NCBI GenBank assembly: GCA_003194525.1
Contig: NBIV01000029.1
Coordinates: 248,001-312,000 of the forward strand
Direction of reading: 5' to 3'
Source of the DNA: Gracilariopsis chorda
Lineage: Eukaryota > Rhodophyta > Florideophyceae > Gracilariales > Gracilariaceae
Length of the DNA: 64,000 nucleotides
This document shows, one piece after another, positions 42,023 through 53,169 of this stretch. A model generated the notes under the pieces. That model worked only from the letters and a program-made list of their open reading frames with translations, was not told where the DNA came from and did no database searches. The stretch's first letter is position 1, and each line of letters opens with the position of its first letter. Both the position numbers and the translations under genes were made by a program.

Positions 42023-42994
42023 TCACTTTCTACAAGCGCGCGCGCGAACGTCCACCATGACCACCGTCATGTCATCTCGCGAACAGCGTTCCGCAGCCAG
42101 AGCCAAGAGCGCATCCGCGGCGGCCTGCAAATCCAGCGGCACACAAGTTGCGCCATCGCGTTGTTTCACGCGTAAGCAACATTGCGCCACTTCGTGCTCA
42201 CTGACCACATCCCAGAGTCCATCCGTAGCCAGCACCACCAACTGGTCGTCGTCGTTGAGGGCGTAGTTGGTCACGTCCGGAGTGGGCGGCACGATGTGTT
42301 TCAACAGGTTGTCGCCAATGGCGCGACTCACGGACAGAATTCGATTGACACGGCCTTCCAGCACGAAGCCGCCGCCGTTTTCAATGCGTTGCATTTCGTC
42401 GGGGCGGTTCGGCGAGTGGTCTGTAGTCAACGTGGTGGCGCGACCGTCCGCTGCCACAACCATGACTCTCGAGTCGCCCACATGCGCCACCTGCATAACG
42501 CGGCTGACGTCGTACACGCGCACCATAGCCACGGTGGTTCCCAGCACACACAGGTTGTCAAAGTTGGCGAGCACGACGCGGTCCAGCTGCTCGAACGCCT
42601 GCGCAACGGGCATTTGCAACAGCAAGCTAGGCAGACAATTCTTGGCGGTATCGGCGGCAATCTGCTCAGTGGGGGCATCTCGACCCGCGCCTGCGCCGTG
42701 TCCGTCGCACACGCCGTAGATGCGGTTGTGGTGATCGCAAAACACGCGGTCCTCGTTCTGGTTTCTCCTGGAGCCCTTTCGAGAGGCGCACGCGGAGGAG
42801 GGGTGACGTTTCCAAAGGCCGACCATGGCGTCGTGCTCGGTGGCGGACAGCACGGGCGGGTAGTACGACGTGGGGAGCGACGACACCTTTGGCGTGGGCA
42901 CGAAGTCGAAGGGCGGCACGACGATCCTTGGACGAGGACGCTTTCGATTTGCGCGGGCGCGGTTGAAGGACGGCACGCCGGGGACGGGGGTCAT
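42023..42994 (-). CDS. PP2C-family protein phosphatase
   Basis: 323 residues from the first ATG (42994). The frame stays open upstream to 43387 but that extension is a proline run with no ATG. After a basic N-terminus, the PPM/PP2C motifs appear in order: NQNEDR (metal-binding acid), GVCDGHGAG, LGTTVAMVRV, QVAHVGDSRVMVV, ILSVSRAIGD, LVVLATDGLWDVVS and the closing RDDMTVVMVDV. The DGH and DG aspartates that bind the two metal ions are present. Known role: Mg/Mn-dependent Ser/Thr phosphatase. No membrane segment or regulatory domain is seen, so the target pathway is unknown. The sequence upstream is unusually C-rich on the coding strand. Confidence 0.88.
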   Translation of the reverse strand: MTPVPGVPSFNRARANRKRPRPRIVVPPFDFVPTPKVSSLPTSYYPPVLSATEHDAMVGLWKRHPSSACASRKGSRRNQNEDRVFCDHHNRIYGVCDGHGAGAGRDAPTEQIAADTAKNCLPSLLLQMPVAQAFEQLDRVVLANFDNLCVLGTTVAMVRVYDVSRVMQVAHVGDSRVMVVAADGRATTLTTDHSPNRPDEMQRIENGGGFVLEGRVNRILSVSRAIGDNLLKHIVPPTPDVTNYALNDDDQLVVLATDGLWDVVSEHEVAQCCLRVKQRDGATCVPLDLQAAADALLALAAERCSRDDMTVVMVDVRARACRK

Positions 42995-43231
42995 GGTGGG
43001 CAGCGTGGTGGGTGACGGTAGGGAGGTTACGTTGTGGAGGGGGGGACGACGGGCGGTGAGGACGACGGGGGAAGGCGCTCGGAAAGAAGGATGGAGTCTG
43101 TGATTGGGGGAGGGCTTCGCGTAGAGCGCGAGGGGGAGGGGCCTTGGCGGACATTTGGTGGATGTGGGGGGGTTGGTTGAGGTGGGAGGTGAAGGCGGTT
43201 GAGGTGTGGGAGAGGGGTTGGGGGATGGTGA

Positions 43232-43324
43232 GGGGGGGGGGGGGGGAGGGGGAGGAGGGCAGCGGTGAAGTAGCGCGGGAGGCGGCGCGAGGGGCGCGCC
43301 TTTTGTGCTGGTGGGGGGGGGGGG
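43232..43324 (+). other. Long G runs upstream of the PP2C gene
   Basis: A run of 15 G (43232-43246) and one of 12 G (43313-43324), with several shorter G tracts between them, lie 240-330 bp upstream of the PP2C start on the non-coding strand. They could form G-quadruplexes; assembly errors in run length are also likely here. Confidence 0.6.
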
Positions 43325-43496
43325 AGCGGCGCTATTTCGGGCGCGCCACGCGTTTGACGCGAGTGGCACGCGCTTAAAATAGCGCACAGAGGTCGGGGGC
43401 CGTGGGGCACGGGGGGAAGGGGCACACGTCGATTACAGTGGGCGCATTACATCAGCGGCGCGTGTCGGCGCGGCCGCCGCCCGTGGCGCGCTTGGC

Positions 43497-43557
43497 GCGC
43501 GCGCGCAACACGTATTGCGCGCGCGTTAAACGCGCACGGCGCTGACGTCTATAAAGG
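43497..43557 (+). promoter_or_regulatory. Promoter-like cluster, plus strand
   Basis: A GCGCGCGC hairpin (about 43497-43525) is followed by TGACGTC (43543-43549), a CRE/bZIP-type core, and TATAAAGG (43550-43557). No convincing ORF follows within 300 bp, so a transcript starting here would be non-coding or belong to an unrecognised gene. Confidence 0.35.
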
Positions 43558-45656
43558 TTACTATATCTAAGTTTCTACACTAAGGACGGCGATTTGTAGC
43601 GCAATCCTTTGTAACTTTACATCTTGTAGCTGTGCTGCTGTGCTGCGTTTGCGTCGCACAGCATGGTCGCCAAAAGGGCGGCTGATGGCTCAATTGCTTG
43701 TCCACCAACTGTTCGCGTGGAACGCGTTGTTGGTCTCCGTGCCACTTGTTGTTCTGACTGCTTTCGTGCCCCCCGTGAGACACCTCCATGCGCACAAATT
43801 ATTGTAATGCAACGCCGCTAACTTAGTCTACACGTGACTCTGCGCTTGGTACAGTTGTAGATTGCGCTTCTTTCAAGTGAGTGAAGTTCATCGTAGCGCA
43901 GTGTGGGGGGCCTCTGTCACGAGCAAATACAATCGGCACAGGAATCTGCGGGGAGTCCGTCTTGGTCTCCAGGGGGATCTGCGTTTACTTAAATACGCAT
44001 ACTACGCGACCTTTGGGATACTGAGGTCTGTCAGCGGACGTCTTTGTCAGCTTATTGTAGTGCATGTATCCTCCGTTCCTCGTGACAAACTTGTACCTGT
44101 TCTCACAACAGTACGTTGCACCAAGCCGCGCTTCACCCACAACAACGTGACGAAACAGTGAATAACAATAGCAACATGCATTTCATTTTGTCCTAAATTT
44201 TATTGAACAAAGTACATTTTGCCCCCCTCCAATGCAGTCGCAGCCAGCCTCGAGACGCCCGCCCATCCCCCCGCACTGTACATACTAATGTACTACACAG
44301 CCACTTTAGCACAAGCACGGAGCTCTGTTTCAACACCAGCGCTGCTTACGTGATCCTTCGACGCCACACTAATCCACATGAGAGCTGCTCACAAATACGA
44401 ACGGCGCATCGCACACATGTCGCCCGTATGACACAACATCGATTCACATCAGCGCTCGTGCCGTGTCGCCAAAACTCTTGATGCAAAAAGAGAAAAGGCG
44501 GCGGCACAATGCAGTGCTGCAAGCGCCATCACGCACAGCCGCAGCGCCGAAGCGACGTAGAACCGGCCACGAAGGGCTTATCCAAAGTGCACAGCAGCAG
44601 TGCACAGCGTGCAAATTAACACACCAGCTGCCAACAACCGCAAAACTTACACACCCACAACCCTGTTCGTGTTCGTCGTTCTATCAGTGGGGCGACACAC
44701 GGCACAGCTTTAGAGCTAGCTACCAGTTACCTGCGTTTTGGGAAGCAACACCCTCGCTAGTACCAGCGTAGTAACGGCGTCGCACGAGCTGTTCCACCTT
44801 CTTAAAAACCAAACCCAAAAATCACCCCTTGTTCACATCATCCCCTTTTTGGCCTTCCCTGAAACGCTGTAACAACAAATGAACAGAAAGCCGCACGGAG
44901 TATGCTTGCCGTTGTGGAATAAATGAACCTTCCAATGGGCCGCTCTTTCAAATGCTGCGCCTCGCTCGGGCGCAACACGCCTTGCGCTCTATCCACTGCG
45001 CGCCATCTTTACTGCGTACGTTGGACCGAATCAGCAAACACTCTGCGTCCCGCGCCAAACAATGCTGGCGCAACTTGCTGCATCATTGTGTCTGTTTTTT
45101 CGCCATTATAGTCGTCTTCTGAACTGCAAGTCTCCAACGAACACAGTGATGAGGGACGTACTCCATCGTTGACGACACGGTCGGGGGACGATCGTGCTAT
45201 GCCTTAGGTTGCAGCGATGTTATGCGTTCGCAGTCTTACCGAAGGACATGTCCCACTCTACTTCACATAGCGAAACAGGTCTGCGTCAATGGACCACCTT
45301 CAGTGCAAATAGATCAATGAGTTGTCTTCTCAAGCGCTTGCGACCGACGAGCCCCAGAGCGACGATTCAGAGTGCGGCAACGAGGTTACGTTTTTGCTTG
45401 TCATACTGTATCTCGAATGGATATTTACATTTTACCTGGAAGATAGACCTGCATGTAGTTTGGAGGTGAGGTAGCAATCCTACCCTTACCTTTGGTGTGA
45501 AGGTGGGGTAAAGGAAGTCTCAGGCGATGGATGAAAGAGTGCATATTAAAGAAGAGATAGCTACACACACCAAGCTGTCACTGACGCCTGTGTTTGCATC
45601 GATAGTACTTTTGAAACAGCAAAGTGCGCAGAAAGAGGAAAGTCTATTTTTCTTGC
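43558..45656. other. Region without a recognised gene
   Basis: About 2.1 kb with only short frames (for example 43862-44161, 44463-44771 and 45194-45469 plus) lacking domains or good start context. No transposon motifs are recognised. The promoter of the RING gene is expected near its right end. Confidence 0.4.
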
Positions 45657-46199
45657 ATGAATCCGTCTTCTAGCCACTCTGGGAGTCAGGGGTTTGACTT
45701 TACTGTATTTTTATTCGTGATCTTTGGCCTAGTGATCCTGGGTTTGAGCGCTATGTTCCTGTTGGCATGTTCTATTCGACTAGCGACAAGGGGAAATACT
45801 GAAGCGCTTTCGGGAACAAGTGACGCGAACAGGACACAGAATACAGTTGCGGATGTAAGCGACATTGAAATGGCTGTTGTTCCAAGTCGTGCAGCTCTTC
45901 TGAACGGAACAGCTGTTGAGATATCCAGGCGAACAGACACGAATGTCCGCCGAACCTCACATGGGAACAGGAGCATAAATGAGGTGGTGAACAGCCTCGC
46001 GAGTTTTAGGGCTGCTGAAAAGGACCGCGCACTGCCGTGCACTGTTTGTCTGGAGGATCTTGGGTCAAGAGGTGTGAGTAGTGGACAGTGTCTACATGTC
46101 ATCCACACAGACTGCTTGCAGACGTGGCTTGCAAAGGACAAGAAGAACGCGTGTCCCGTGTGTCGGGTACCCATTGAGGAAGGGGCAGAGCATTTCTAG
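45657..46199 (+). CDS. Membrane-anchored RING-H2 E3 ubiquitin ligase
   Basis: 180 residues from ATG 45657; the in-frame GTG at 45624 is not preferred. One transmembrane segment at about residues 17-42 (FTVFLFVIFGLVILGLSAMF) is followed by a Thr/Arg-rich linker. A C-terminal RING-H2 domain begins CTVCLEDLG and continues CLHVIHTDCLQTWL and CPVC, giving the C3H2C3 zinc ligands in order. The layout of N-terminal membrane helix plus C-terminal RING matches ATL-type E3 ligases, which ubiquitinate membrane or endosomal targets. The substrate is unknown. No intron is seen. Confidence 0.85.
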   Translation: MNPSSSHSGSQGFDFTVFLFVIFGLVILGLSAMFLLACSIRLATRGNTEALSGTSDANRTQNTVADVSDIEMAVVPSRAALLNGTAVEISRRTDTNVRRTSHGNRSINEVVNSLASFRAAEKDRALPCTVCLEDLGSRGVSSGQCLHVIHTDCLQTWLAKDKKNACPVCRVPIEEGAEHF

Positions 46200-46473
46200 G
46201 GAAATTAGTCAAATCGATCTTTCGCGACGGTGGCGAAGACGAACGGGCGTGGCACTACGGACTTGTACAGCATAATTATGTTATCATAGGTGTGAAAAAC
46301 ACATTTCGTTCTTCATCAAGTAAGACGAAGCTGAGAGGTCTGATGCAGACCGGAGGTATGGAAGTGCCTAAGTGAAGGTTCCCATGAAGTCTGATTGAAG
46401 TCACAAGAACAGCCGGAAGTTGCCATGGAGATTTTTGAAGTGGACATTGCCATGCTACATGCTGTTTGGTACG

Positions 46474-46600
46474 TTTGTTGTTGTTGTTGTTGTTGTTCTT
46501 CTTCTTCTTCTTCTTCTTCTTCTTTATGGGCGCACATTGTCTAATTGCGACGCTGTGGTAGAACTTATCATAATTCCTTCTCAATCTCTCAACTAAGGTT
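46474..46600 (-). mobile_element. LINE 3' end fragment 1 with AAG/AAC tail
   Basis: Read on the minus strand, a short 3' segment ends caattagacaatgtgcgccc-ata and passes into an (AAG)n(AAC)n tail at 46525-46474. The same sequence before the tail, GCCCATAA, ends the LINE at 49160. It is a severely 5'-truncated copy. Confidence 0.5.
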
Positions 46601-47373
46601 AACCGCTAGCTACTCCTCGTGAATGACAAGTTCTCTCTACCCCGTTACACCATTCCTAACTTCCGACTCAAAATATTGTTGATAGCTGTTGCGTGCTCCC
46701 ACCCTGCAGCAGCCGTGTTACGCTCACCAACTGGTATTCCAAGACGTAGTAGAATGGTGCAAAACTTCTACGGGGAGACCCGAATGTATAATCCATTTCG
46801 TTCTGGCGCGTTTCGCCTCTTCCAGACTTTGCTCTGCTAATCCTTCCTCAACTCGTGAGAACGCCAGGTAAGGGGTACACCACGACAAGGCGGATTCCAT
46901 GTACCATGTTCGCGCCACCCAGAAGATCTGGTGACATCTTACCCTCCCTTTTCTCTTTCTCTTTGGCGATAAAGGGCGGTAAGATCGGGTTGGGGCCCGT
47001 GTGTGCTGTAGATCTCAGCGTAAGTCCAGAAAACCCCTTTAAAATCATTCAGATCCTTGTACAGGCGGTGTTGCCGCTTCCTAAAACCCTGGTCTCCGTT
47101 GGAGACCCATTGCGGTCCCGCCAGAGTTTCCGTGGGAACCTCCATGATCCTTCTGGGAAAAGTTAGGGAAAGGTTGGTAAGATCCGCAGGGTTGCACGTG
47201 CCTCGTCCCTTCTGTTTCGCACAGATAAGCGGGGGTCTTTTTCCGACGCTACCGCCCAGGTCTTCGGGCTGTCGGTGCGCCGACTGCCGGGGCGATTTTA
47301 CGGACATCCCGGGTCCGTTGAGGCGATCAGTCCGCCGATCGCCTGGACGAGTTTAGCGACCTCCCGGGTCATT

Positions 47374-47610
47374 GGTATGTTTGTATGTATGTTTACGGGC
47401 GCAGTACTAATTCCGAAAGTATGGTAGGAGTTCTTATCAAAGAACACCTCTCTCCTCAAGAATTCCAACACCCTGTTCGGCCATTCTTTCAATACTGCTG
47501 TGCTGTAACTCCCAGTCCTTGTCTTTCCCGCGCAGATAGACAAGCATCTCGTCGAGACTTGGAGCGTTTCTACACCTCATAACAAAGTGACCAACAGTGT
47601 TTTCACCTCT
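47374..47610 (-). mobile_element. LINE 3' end fragment 2 with ACAT-type tail
   Basis: On the minus strand, the frame resembles the C-terminus of the plus-strand LINE at 48744-49115: a zinc-knuckle remnant (ENTVGHFVMRC) and the block WPNRVLEFLRRE, matching HHYVLRC and WPNKFLGFLRKE. It then ends gcgccc-gtaaacatacatac at 47374. Frames are broken. Confidence 0.5.
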
Positions 47611-47622
47611 AACGGGCCATAG

Positions 47623-48560
47623 CTCTTTCTTCTTCTTCTTTCTTCTTCTTTAGTATGGTCTGTCGCTCCTGATTTCCAAGCGACAGGAGACCTGTCTAAG
47701 TACAGGTAGTTCTCTCTCTTGAAGAAGGCCAAAACTTTGATGGCCATTTTATAATCATTTCTAAAAGCGATTTGTCTTCTCTTTCTCTAGCCGCGGGGCG
47801 TTCATTGCGACGGGTTCCGTTAGTCCGCGGACAGCGGAACAGAACGTGATTCACATCTTTCTTGACTGCTGTGCCACACTCACAACGCACTACTTTCTTA
47901 TTCAGATAAGAACCCACTGGATGTAAGGAAGGGACATGCCTCGTCGCGAACTGAGCGAGCGTTACTTCTGCTGTTCTTGCCTCTCATAGCTCCTTCTATT
48001 CAGCAGATCAGAAGAGATGGGATACAGTCCTATCGTATGTCCAACGTAATCTGTGAAAGAGCCGTTTGCGTAGTTCGAAGGGTGACCTCTTCTTCCAGAT
48101 ATTGCAGTATCTTTTCCACTGGCGGCTGAGTAACAAGATCAAGTTTCAACCTCTGCTGAACTACCAAAAAGTCCAACGGGACCTTTTCTTGGTCTGCCAA
48201 AGGTATGGAAACACCTCACTTGGCCTGCTTGTCTGCGGTCTCGTTTCGATCAATTCCGCAATGTCCGGGTACCCAATTAACATCTACGTAGATGTATACT
48301 GGGCAGCGGTTGCCCCTGATCGTCAGCAGCTCTGTAACGACGTGCTTGACATCTTTGAGATCTCTGCAGTTCGTACACAGCGCTCGGTGAGCTGTGATGC
48401 TCGCTTAAGAGAATGTGGCAGGTTCTCAGGACCGTCTCTAACTTCTACTGACTCCAAAGGTCTTAGTAGTGGCGCTACGAGGGTCTTCCTGACGTCAAAG
48501 CAATACTGCTCAGCACCTGAAAACATAAAACTTTTCTCTGTGAGTGAGATATGAAGAGAA
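47623..48560 (-). pseudogene. LINE RNase H and C-terminal zinc-knuckle fragment 3
   Basis: Minus strand. An RNase H C-terminal motif NWVPGHCGIDRNETAD lies at about 48216-48275. The terminal motif CECGTAVKKDVNHVLFRC follows at 47696-47917, typical of the end of non-LTR retrotransposon polymerases. An (AAG)n tail runs to 47623. The upstream part is out of frame and the reverse transcriptase is missing, so this is a 5'-truncated dead copy. It meets fragment 4 head to head near 48550. Confidence 0.65.
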
Positions 48561-49180
48561 CGTATTGATCGTTTCATACGGATACCCCGATCACATCGGA
48601 GTAGAAAGAAATGAACTAGCTGCAGTCGATGAGCTGGAAAATACTGGCCTGCGTTTTAGAACACCGATTCTAGTGAGGATGCGAACTTTTCTCGCGGATG
48701 CAAAAGCAAGTGAGCCAGATCACAAATCGACGTCCCGATTGATATGCTTGACGTCAGAGCACGGTTACTGAAGACACGTCAACGCCCAAGCTTGCTCATA
48801 GAGAAAACTGACTTTTTGAAGACAGACATCGAGGCCAGGAACGCGGAGGTTTTATTGGCTCAGTTTTATACAGGTCATGTTTCAACTTTTCATCCTGTCG
48901 CTTCATTTCTTACAAAGCGCACAGTAAGGTGTGAATGTTCGAGAAGAACGAAGAAGACCGTACACCATTACGTGTTGCGATGCCAGTTGATTAACCAGAC
49001 TAGAAGAGATCATCTTCCTAGTCCGCGTGAGAGAAGGGGAAAGTCGATCCAAGATATAATTAGGCAGTGGCCAAACAAGTTCCTTGGTTTCCTGCGGAAA
49101 GAGAAGTATCTATAGACGATACTTCTACCCACAATGCAGCAATTAGGCATTGAGGGCCCATAATAAACAACAACAACAAG
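48544..49180 (+). pseudogene. LINE RNase H and C-terminal fragment 4
   Basis: Plus strand. A decayed RNase H motif (YPDHIGVERNELA, for the usual WVPGHxGIxGNExAD) lies near 48575. A frame at 48744-49115 carries AQFYTGHVSTFHP, CECSRRTKKTVHHYVLRC and WPNKFLGFLRKEKYL. The 3' end GGCCCATAA is followed by a tail of AACAACAACAAC to 49180. The RT is absent. It is the best preserved of the four LINE ends in this cluster. Confidence 0.7.
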
Positions 49181-50315
49181 TGAGCCTGAAACCGTTCGAG
49201 CCGCAAGCATTTCAACGGAGTGGCCTGATTGGTTTTTGGAAACGTACATGGACGTAAGAATAACTGAGGGGTGAATGTGAGAATTCCCAGACGACCACCA
49301 AGCTAGTGTACATCGTATATCTACCTCGGGGAGAATCTCGTTCTGCGCGACTGCTCTTGGAAGGGCTAGAGAAGGAGAAGTGGATCATTATGCACTGCGT
49401 TGTCCTTTGGACAATAAAAATCAGTCACGAACAGCTGCCAAGTTAAAGGAAGATCGCCAGATTCGTCTTCCCTTTATGACCGAATGTGCGGGCGCAGATT
49501 TTTGGTTTCATGAGAAGTGAAGCAGATGCTGTTCCCGAACAGCCACAGTGGGGCATTTTGAGCCCACATACTCGAACGCGAGAGGAACAAAGTTTGGCGG
49601 CGATACAGAATAAGAAGAGAATGTGCAAAAAGGATGTCAGGGCGCGGTCGTTGTCGTTTACATGTGGGCCACTATTCTACGAAGGGTATTTCCGAATATG
49701 TGGTGCATGTTGGAGTAATGTGTACCGTCGGTACAACACGGAAGGGTGGACTTGGATTCACCCTTGGATGTATCCGAAGAGGGAGAAATGCTCAAGAGCG
49801 TCACAGTTCCAATAGAGAGCTTTTGACCACAATGAAGAAGAAGTCACAGTTCCATTAGTGACCAGGGTTCCTACGGTTATGGATAACCAGGCAAGCCACG
49901 AAATATTCTGTTATACAAAGAAACCTTGCCAAACGCGACTGTTGATAGGGAAGGAGGAAGGATCGTGATTCACGTAGAGGGTGGGGGAGGAGGTAACCAT
50001 CCTACCTAGGTTTAGCACTCTTAGCCCTTTATCCTCTTGCCTGTGCTTAGAAGCACACTCATAGATAACCCCCGGATGGCAGAAAAACCACTCGGAATCG
50101 CTGTCACCATTCATAGTGATGGTTACTGCAGGGTTGTGAACAATGCATCACACGAAGAGGCTTGTGTCGCCGGGTGGCTTTCGGACTAAACGCGGATGTT
50201 GAAGCGTGAGAATCGAGATTGCCTAACTTTGATATGGTCAACTGCATAACCCGCGGCAGTGCACATTTGGAATGATAAGCCCCGTGCTACGGGGAATTAA
50301 TATAGGCCGGTTCGC

Positions 50316-50349
<34 letters not shown>

Positions 50350-51734
50350 AACCTGAGCGATGTCGAGTGCATGGCCGACGTCACACGGCAATGTGAGAAG
50401 TCACCTTGGTGGCAAGCGGGGGTATTTGCAATCAGCATGGCATAATTTGGAACATATTCATGACCTTAAAATATGTAAAATTTTGCCCAGCTTTTGGTAC
50501 GCCAGCATCGATGGTAGACGAAGAAGGGGTTAATTTGAGACGAGGACGAGCTTGGACTTCTTATCGTCTCTTTAAACCTGCATTCTATTTTGTCACAGTG
50601 GCAATGGCCCTTGTTAGTTTGTGCCACAATAAAACAGACTAGTGTCTATCCGCCCGGATGTAATGTTGCCAAATGATTATTTTTTGAAGGTTTTGAACCG
50701 TTCATACACGCGTCAGGAACGGTGTTTTTGAATCAAAAGTACGTATTTGATATCAAAAAAGCCAGTTTTCTGAAGCTCTGTAGTAAATTAGTCATATTTT
50801 ACAAGCACATCTCTATCAAACTATCTGGTTGTCTTAAATTTCTGCTTCTAACCTACCATAAACAACAGAAGCTTAGAATTTTTGCTATACAAAAACATGT
50901 TTCATAACTTTACAAACTACAAATGGCGAAAAAATCCGATCAAAATAACTAAAATTGAACGTAAATTTGATTGTTTTGACCTCATATGAGGTCAGCAGTC
51001 CGACAGACACTAGAGATTTTACGAAAATAAAAATGGTACCAACTTCGTGACTTGACAAGGCCACACGTGTTCCGTTTTCGGCCGAGTCATACGGCAGAAA
51101 ACACCAATTACGCTGAAAAGAAACGAGTCTTGTATATACGTACGATTTGTCTCTTCAAAGATAAGTTGAACCACTCGACACAAATTCTGATGCGCCTGAA
51201 AGACTACGTAATTGGGCATGAAAAACGACGCAATGTTTATCGTATGCACCTGCTTCAACTACCGTTAGTCGGCGATCAGGACAACAAGTTTCTTTTACTT
51301 TTATCTCATCGTCATAAACAAAGCACTCACAACGTTTGAATTGTAAACGCGCGTTCAAATGCAATTAACACTACCAAATTCAACATCAATTCTTTGTCTA
51401 CAGAGCGATATCTTTCTTTCTTCCTATTCTGCGCCTCACAAGACGAGACCGTAGGTCAGCCCAGTGACTTCAGTAGCAACGATAATGAACGGTTTTGATA
51501 CAGTATACCTCCATTTACGGCAACATGAATCATATTACCCCTTCCTGCATCGCCTGTTTGCTGGGTCGATAAAGAGCCCATGTTTGCATGCGTTCATCCG
51601 AACTCTCCAAAGTTTTATAGGAGTTGATAAAAAGCCTAACTGAATCAAAAGCGTAACTAATTTGATGTTGTAGGACGTCTCTGATGAGCAGCTTCACTTC
51701 CCGATATGCATTAGCGGTGGAGGAAAAGGAAGCG
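49181..51734. other. Region without a recognised gene
   Basis: About 2.5 kb of AT-richer sequence with short frames only. The frame 49486-49815 (109 codons, plus) contains Cys/Trp-rich sequence but no domain I recognise. A dinucleotide repeat (AG)14 lies at 50319-50346. Confidence 0.4.
50319..50346. repeat. (AG)14 microsatellite
   Basis: Fourteen uninterrupted AG units. Confidence 0.95.
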
Positions 51735-53124
51735 CCTTTGCAGAACTGTGTAGGTTTCATTGATTTCCAAAAGGTCCAGATGTGCAGACCTGGAGTTTCG
51801 GCTGCACTAAAATCAATGTGCTATTCTGGGCACAAAAGCTTTCACTTGAAGTGAAATGCCCTCAGAGAGCGATTCTTGGTACTTGGTTGATTTCCCGAAT
51901 GTTTCGGTAATATAGTCATTGCATAAACTACGATCACTAATAGTGGATTTGACACGTGGGACACGGAAGAGTCAATTGGCGGTTGGCCACAGTAGTGGGC
52001 ATGAACCACCAAAGTGGAGTAATTTAGTTAATTCTATTTATTATTTTTACACCCATTTCGGGGATGGTTAGTACTTAGTGCACCAGCGGGTTGCCGTTGC
52101 ACCAGTAAACCTTCCCCAACAAGGGACCCCAACCTGGGGAATTGGCTCTAGACCCCACCGCCTTCGCATGTTCTCTACTCCTCTTTGGAGGGAAGCACCG
52201 TCGCATACGGGAAGTCTAACCCCCTTGTCTATCTAAAGGACCCGAGTATTCGGATTTTTATTCCAGCTTTCTTGGTGTTCGCCTTGTATAAGGTTTATTT
52301 ACCGGCACTGCCGTTAGTCTTCGTCACGACACTCGTGACTCAGCTCCCCCTTATTTTTCCCTTTACAGGGTGGCTTTCCCGCTACCCACGGCTCGTGTTC
52401 GCGCGTGCTACTAACGTGGAAATCTCACCTCTCTAGAGGACGACCACCCCCATACACTGCTCCTGCGGATACCCAATTCTCGCCTCAACCTCCCTGCGCA
52501 AGTCGCGACGGGTGGCCTCGGCCTTACAACCCGACATAGTCGTGCCACTCCTGGGAGGGCCCTACCCAACTGGGCTCACCTCCAACGAGGAAAGATCCCG
52601 AACGTCTTTCGGTGCACTCCCGCTTCCGGGCACTGCACTACATCACTGTCTCGTGTACCAGTCTGCCACGACACCTGATGGTTTATTATTCTACTTATAT
52701 GGAGCTGAGGTCAGGAGGCGTCACGACATGACGCTCTATTGGGACAGTTGAATCGATGCAGAGCTACAAAACGAACTCCTGGTTGACGGGCAGCAGTACT
52801 GTCTATACGGAGATGCAGCTTATATTATAAGACCATGGGTGCAGACAGCTTTTCCTCGCGTAGCGGCCAGTGCACAAGAAGCAGGCTATAATACTGCCAT
52901 GAGTAGCGTTGGAGAGGCTGCCTACTGATTATGAAAGGACCTGAAGCAAATCTTTTCATCACAGGATTACAAAAGACATTTGGAAATACGTCAGACGCCT
53001 ATCGCTCTACTCCACAAAGCTACGGTGCTGCTCTGGAACTTCCGGTTCTGTATGAATGTGGCGGAAAAGTGAGCTCATTCTTCAAGTGTGCACCTCCAGG
53101 ACTCGCAGAGTACCTGGCTGGCTA
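51735..53124 (+). pseudogene. PIF/Harbinger-like DDE transposase relic, split by a solo LTR
   Basis: Coding pieces 51735-51846 and 52648-53124 flank a solo LTR. The left piece has GFIDFQKVQMCRPG (first catalytic Asp) and the YSGHK motif. The right piece resumes with HCLVYQSATTPDGL, then LYGDAAYIIRPWVQTAF (second Asp), then an NTAMSSV block near the catalytic Glu. These are the signatures of PIF/Harbinger (HARBI1-type) nucleases. Several stops and a frame loss after 52920 show decay. Known role: cut-and-paste transposition together with a MYB-like partner, which is found tail to tail at 53170-53785. Confidence 0.75.
51847..52642 (+). repeat. Solo LTR of the chromovirus family
   Basis: 796 bp, homologous end to end to the LTRs at 11674 and 22390, starting TGAAGTGAAATGCCC and ending GGGCACTGCACTACA. 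It is flanked by a perfect 5-bp target duplication TCACT (51842-51846 and 52643-52647). The transposase frame continues across it when one duplication copy and the LTR are ignored. Confidence 0.95.
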
Positions 53125-53169
53125 AATAACGCAGGACTGGGTTCAACGCTTGCGTGTTCCTCCAATGGA

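Noticed and set aside
42995-43387. N-terminal extension of the PP2C protein
   Set aside because: The frame is open but is a proline run over C-rich repeats without an ATG; the first ATG at 42994 is followed at once by normal sequence.
46276-46584. Minus-strand frame with poly-Lys and poly-Asn
   Set aside because: It is the translation of the (AAG)n(AAC)n tail of a LINE, not a gene.
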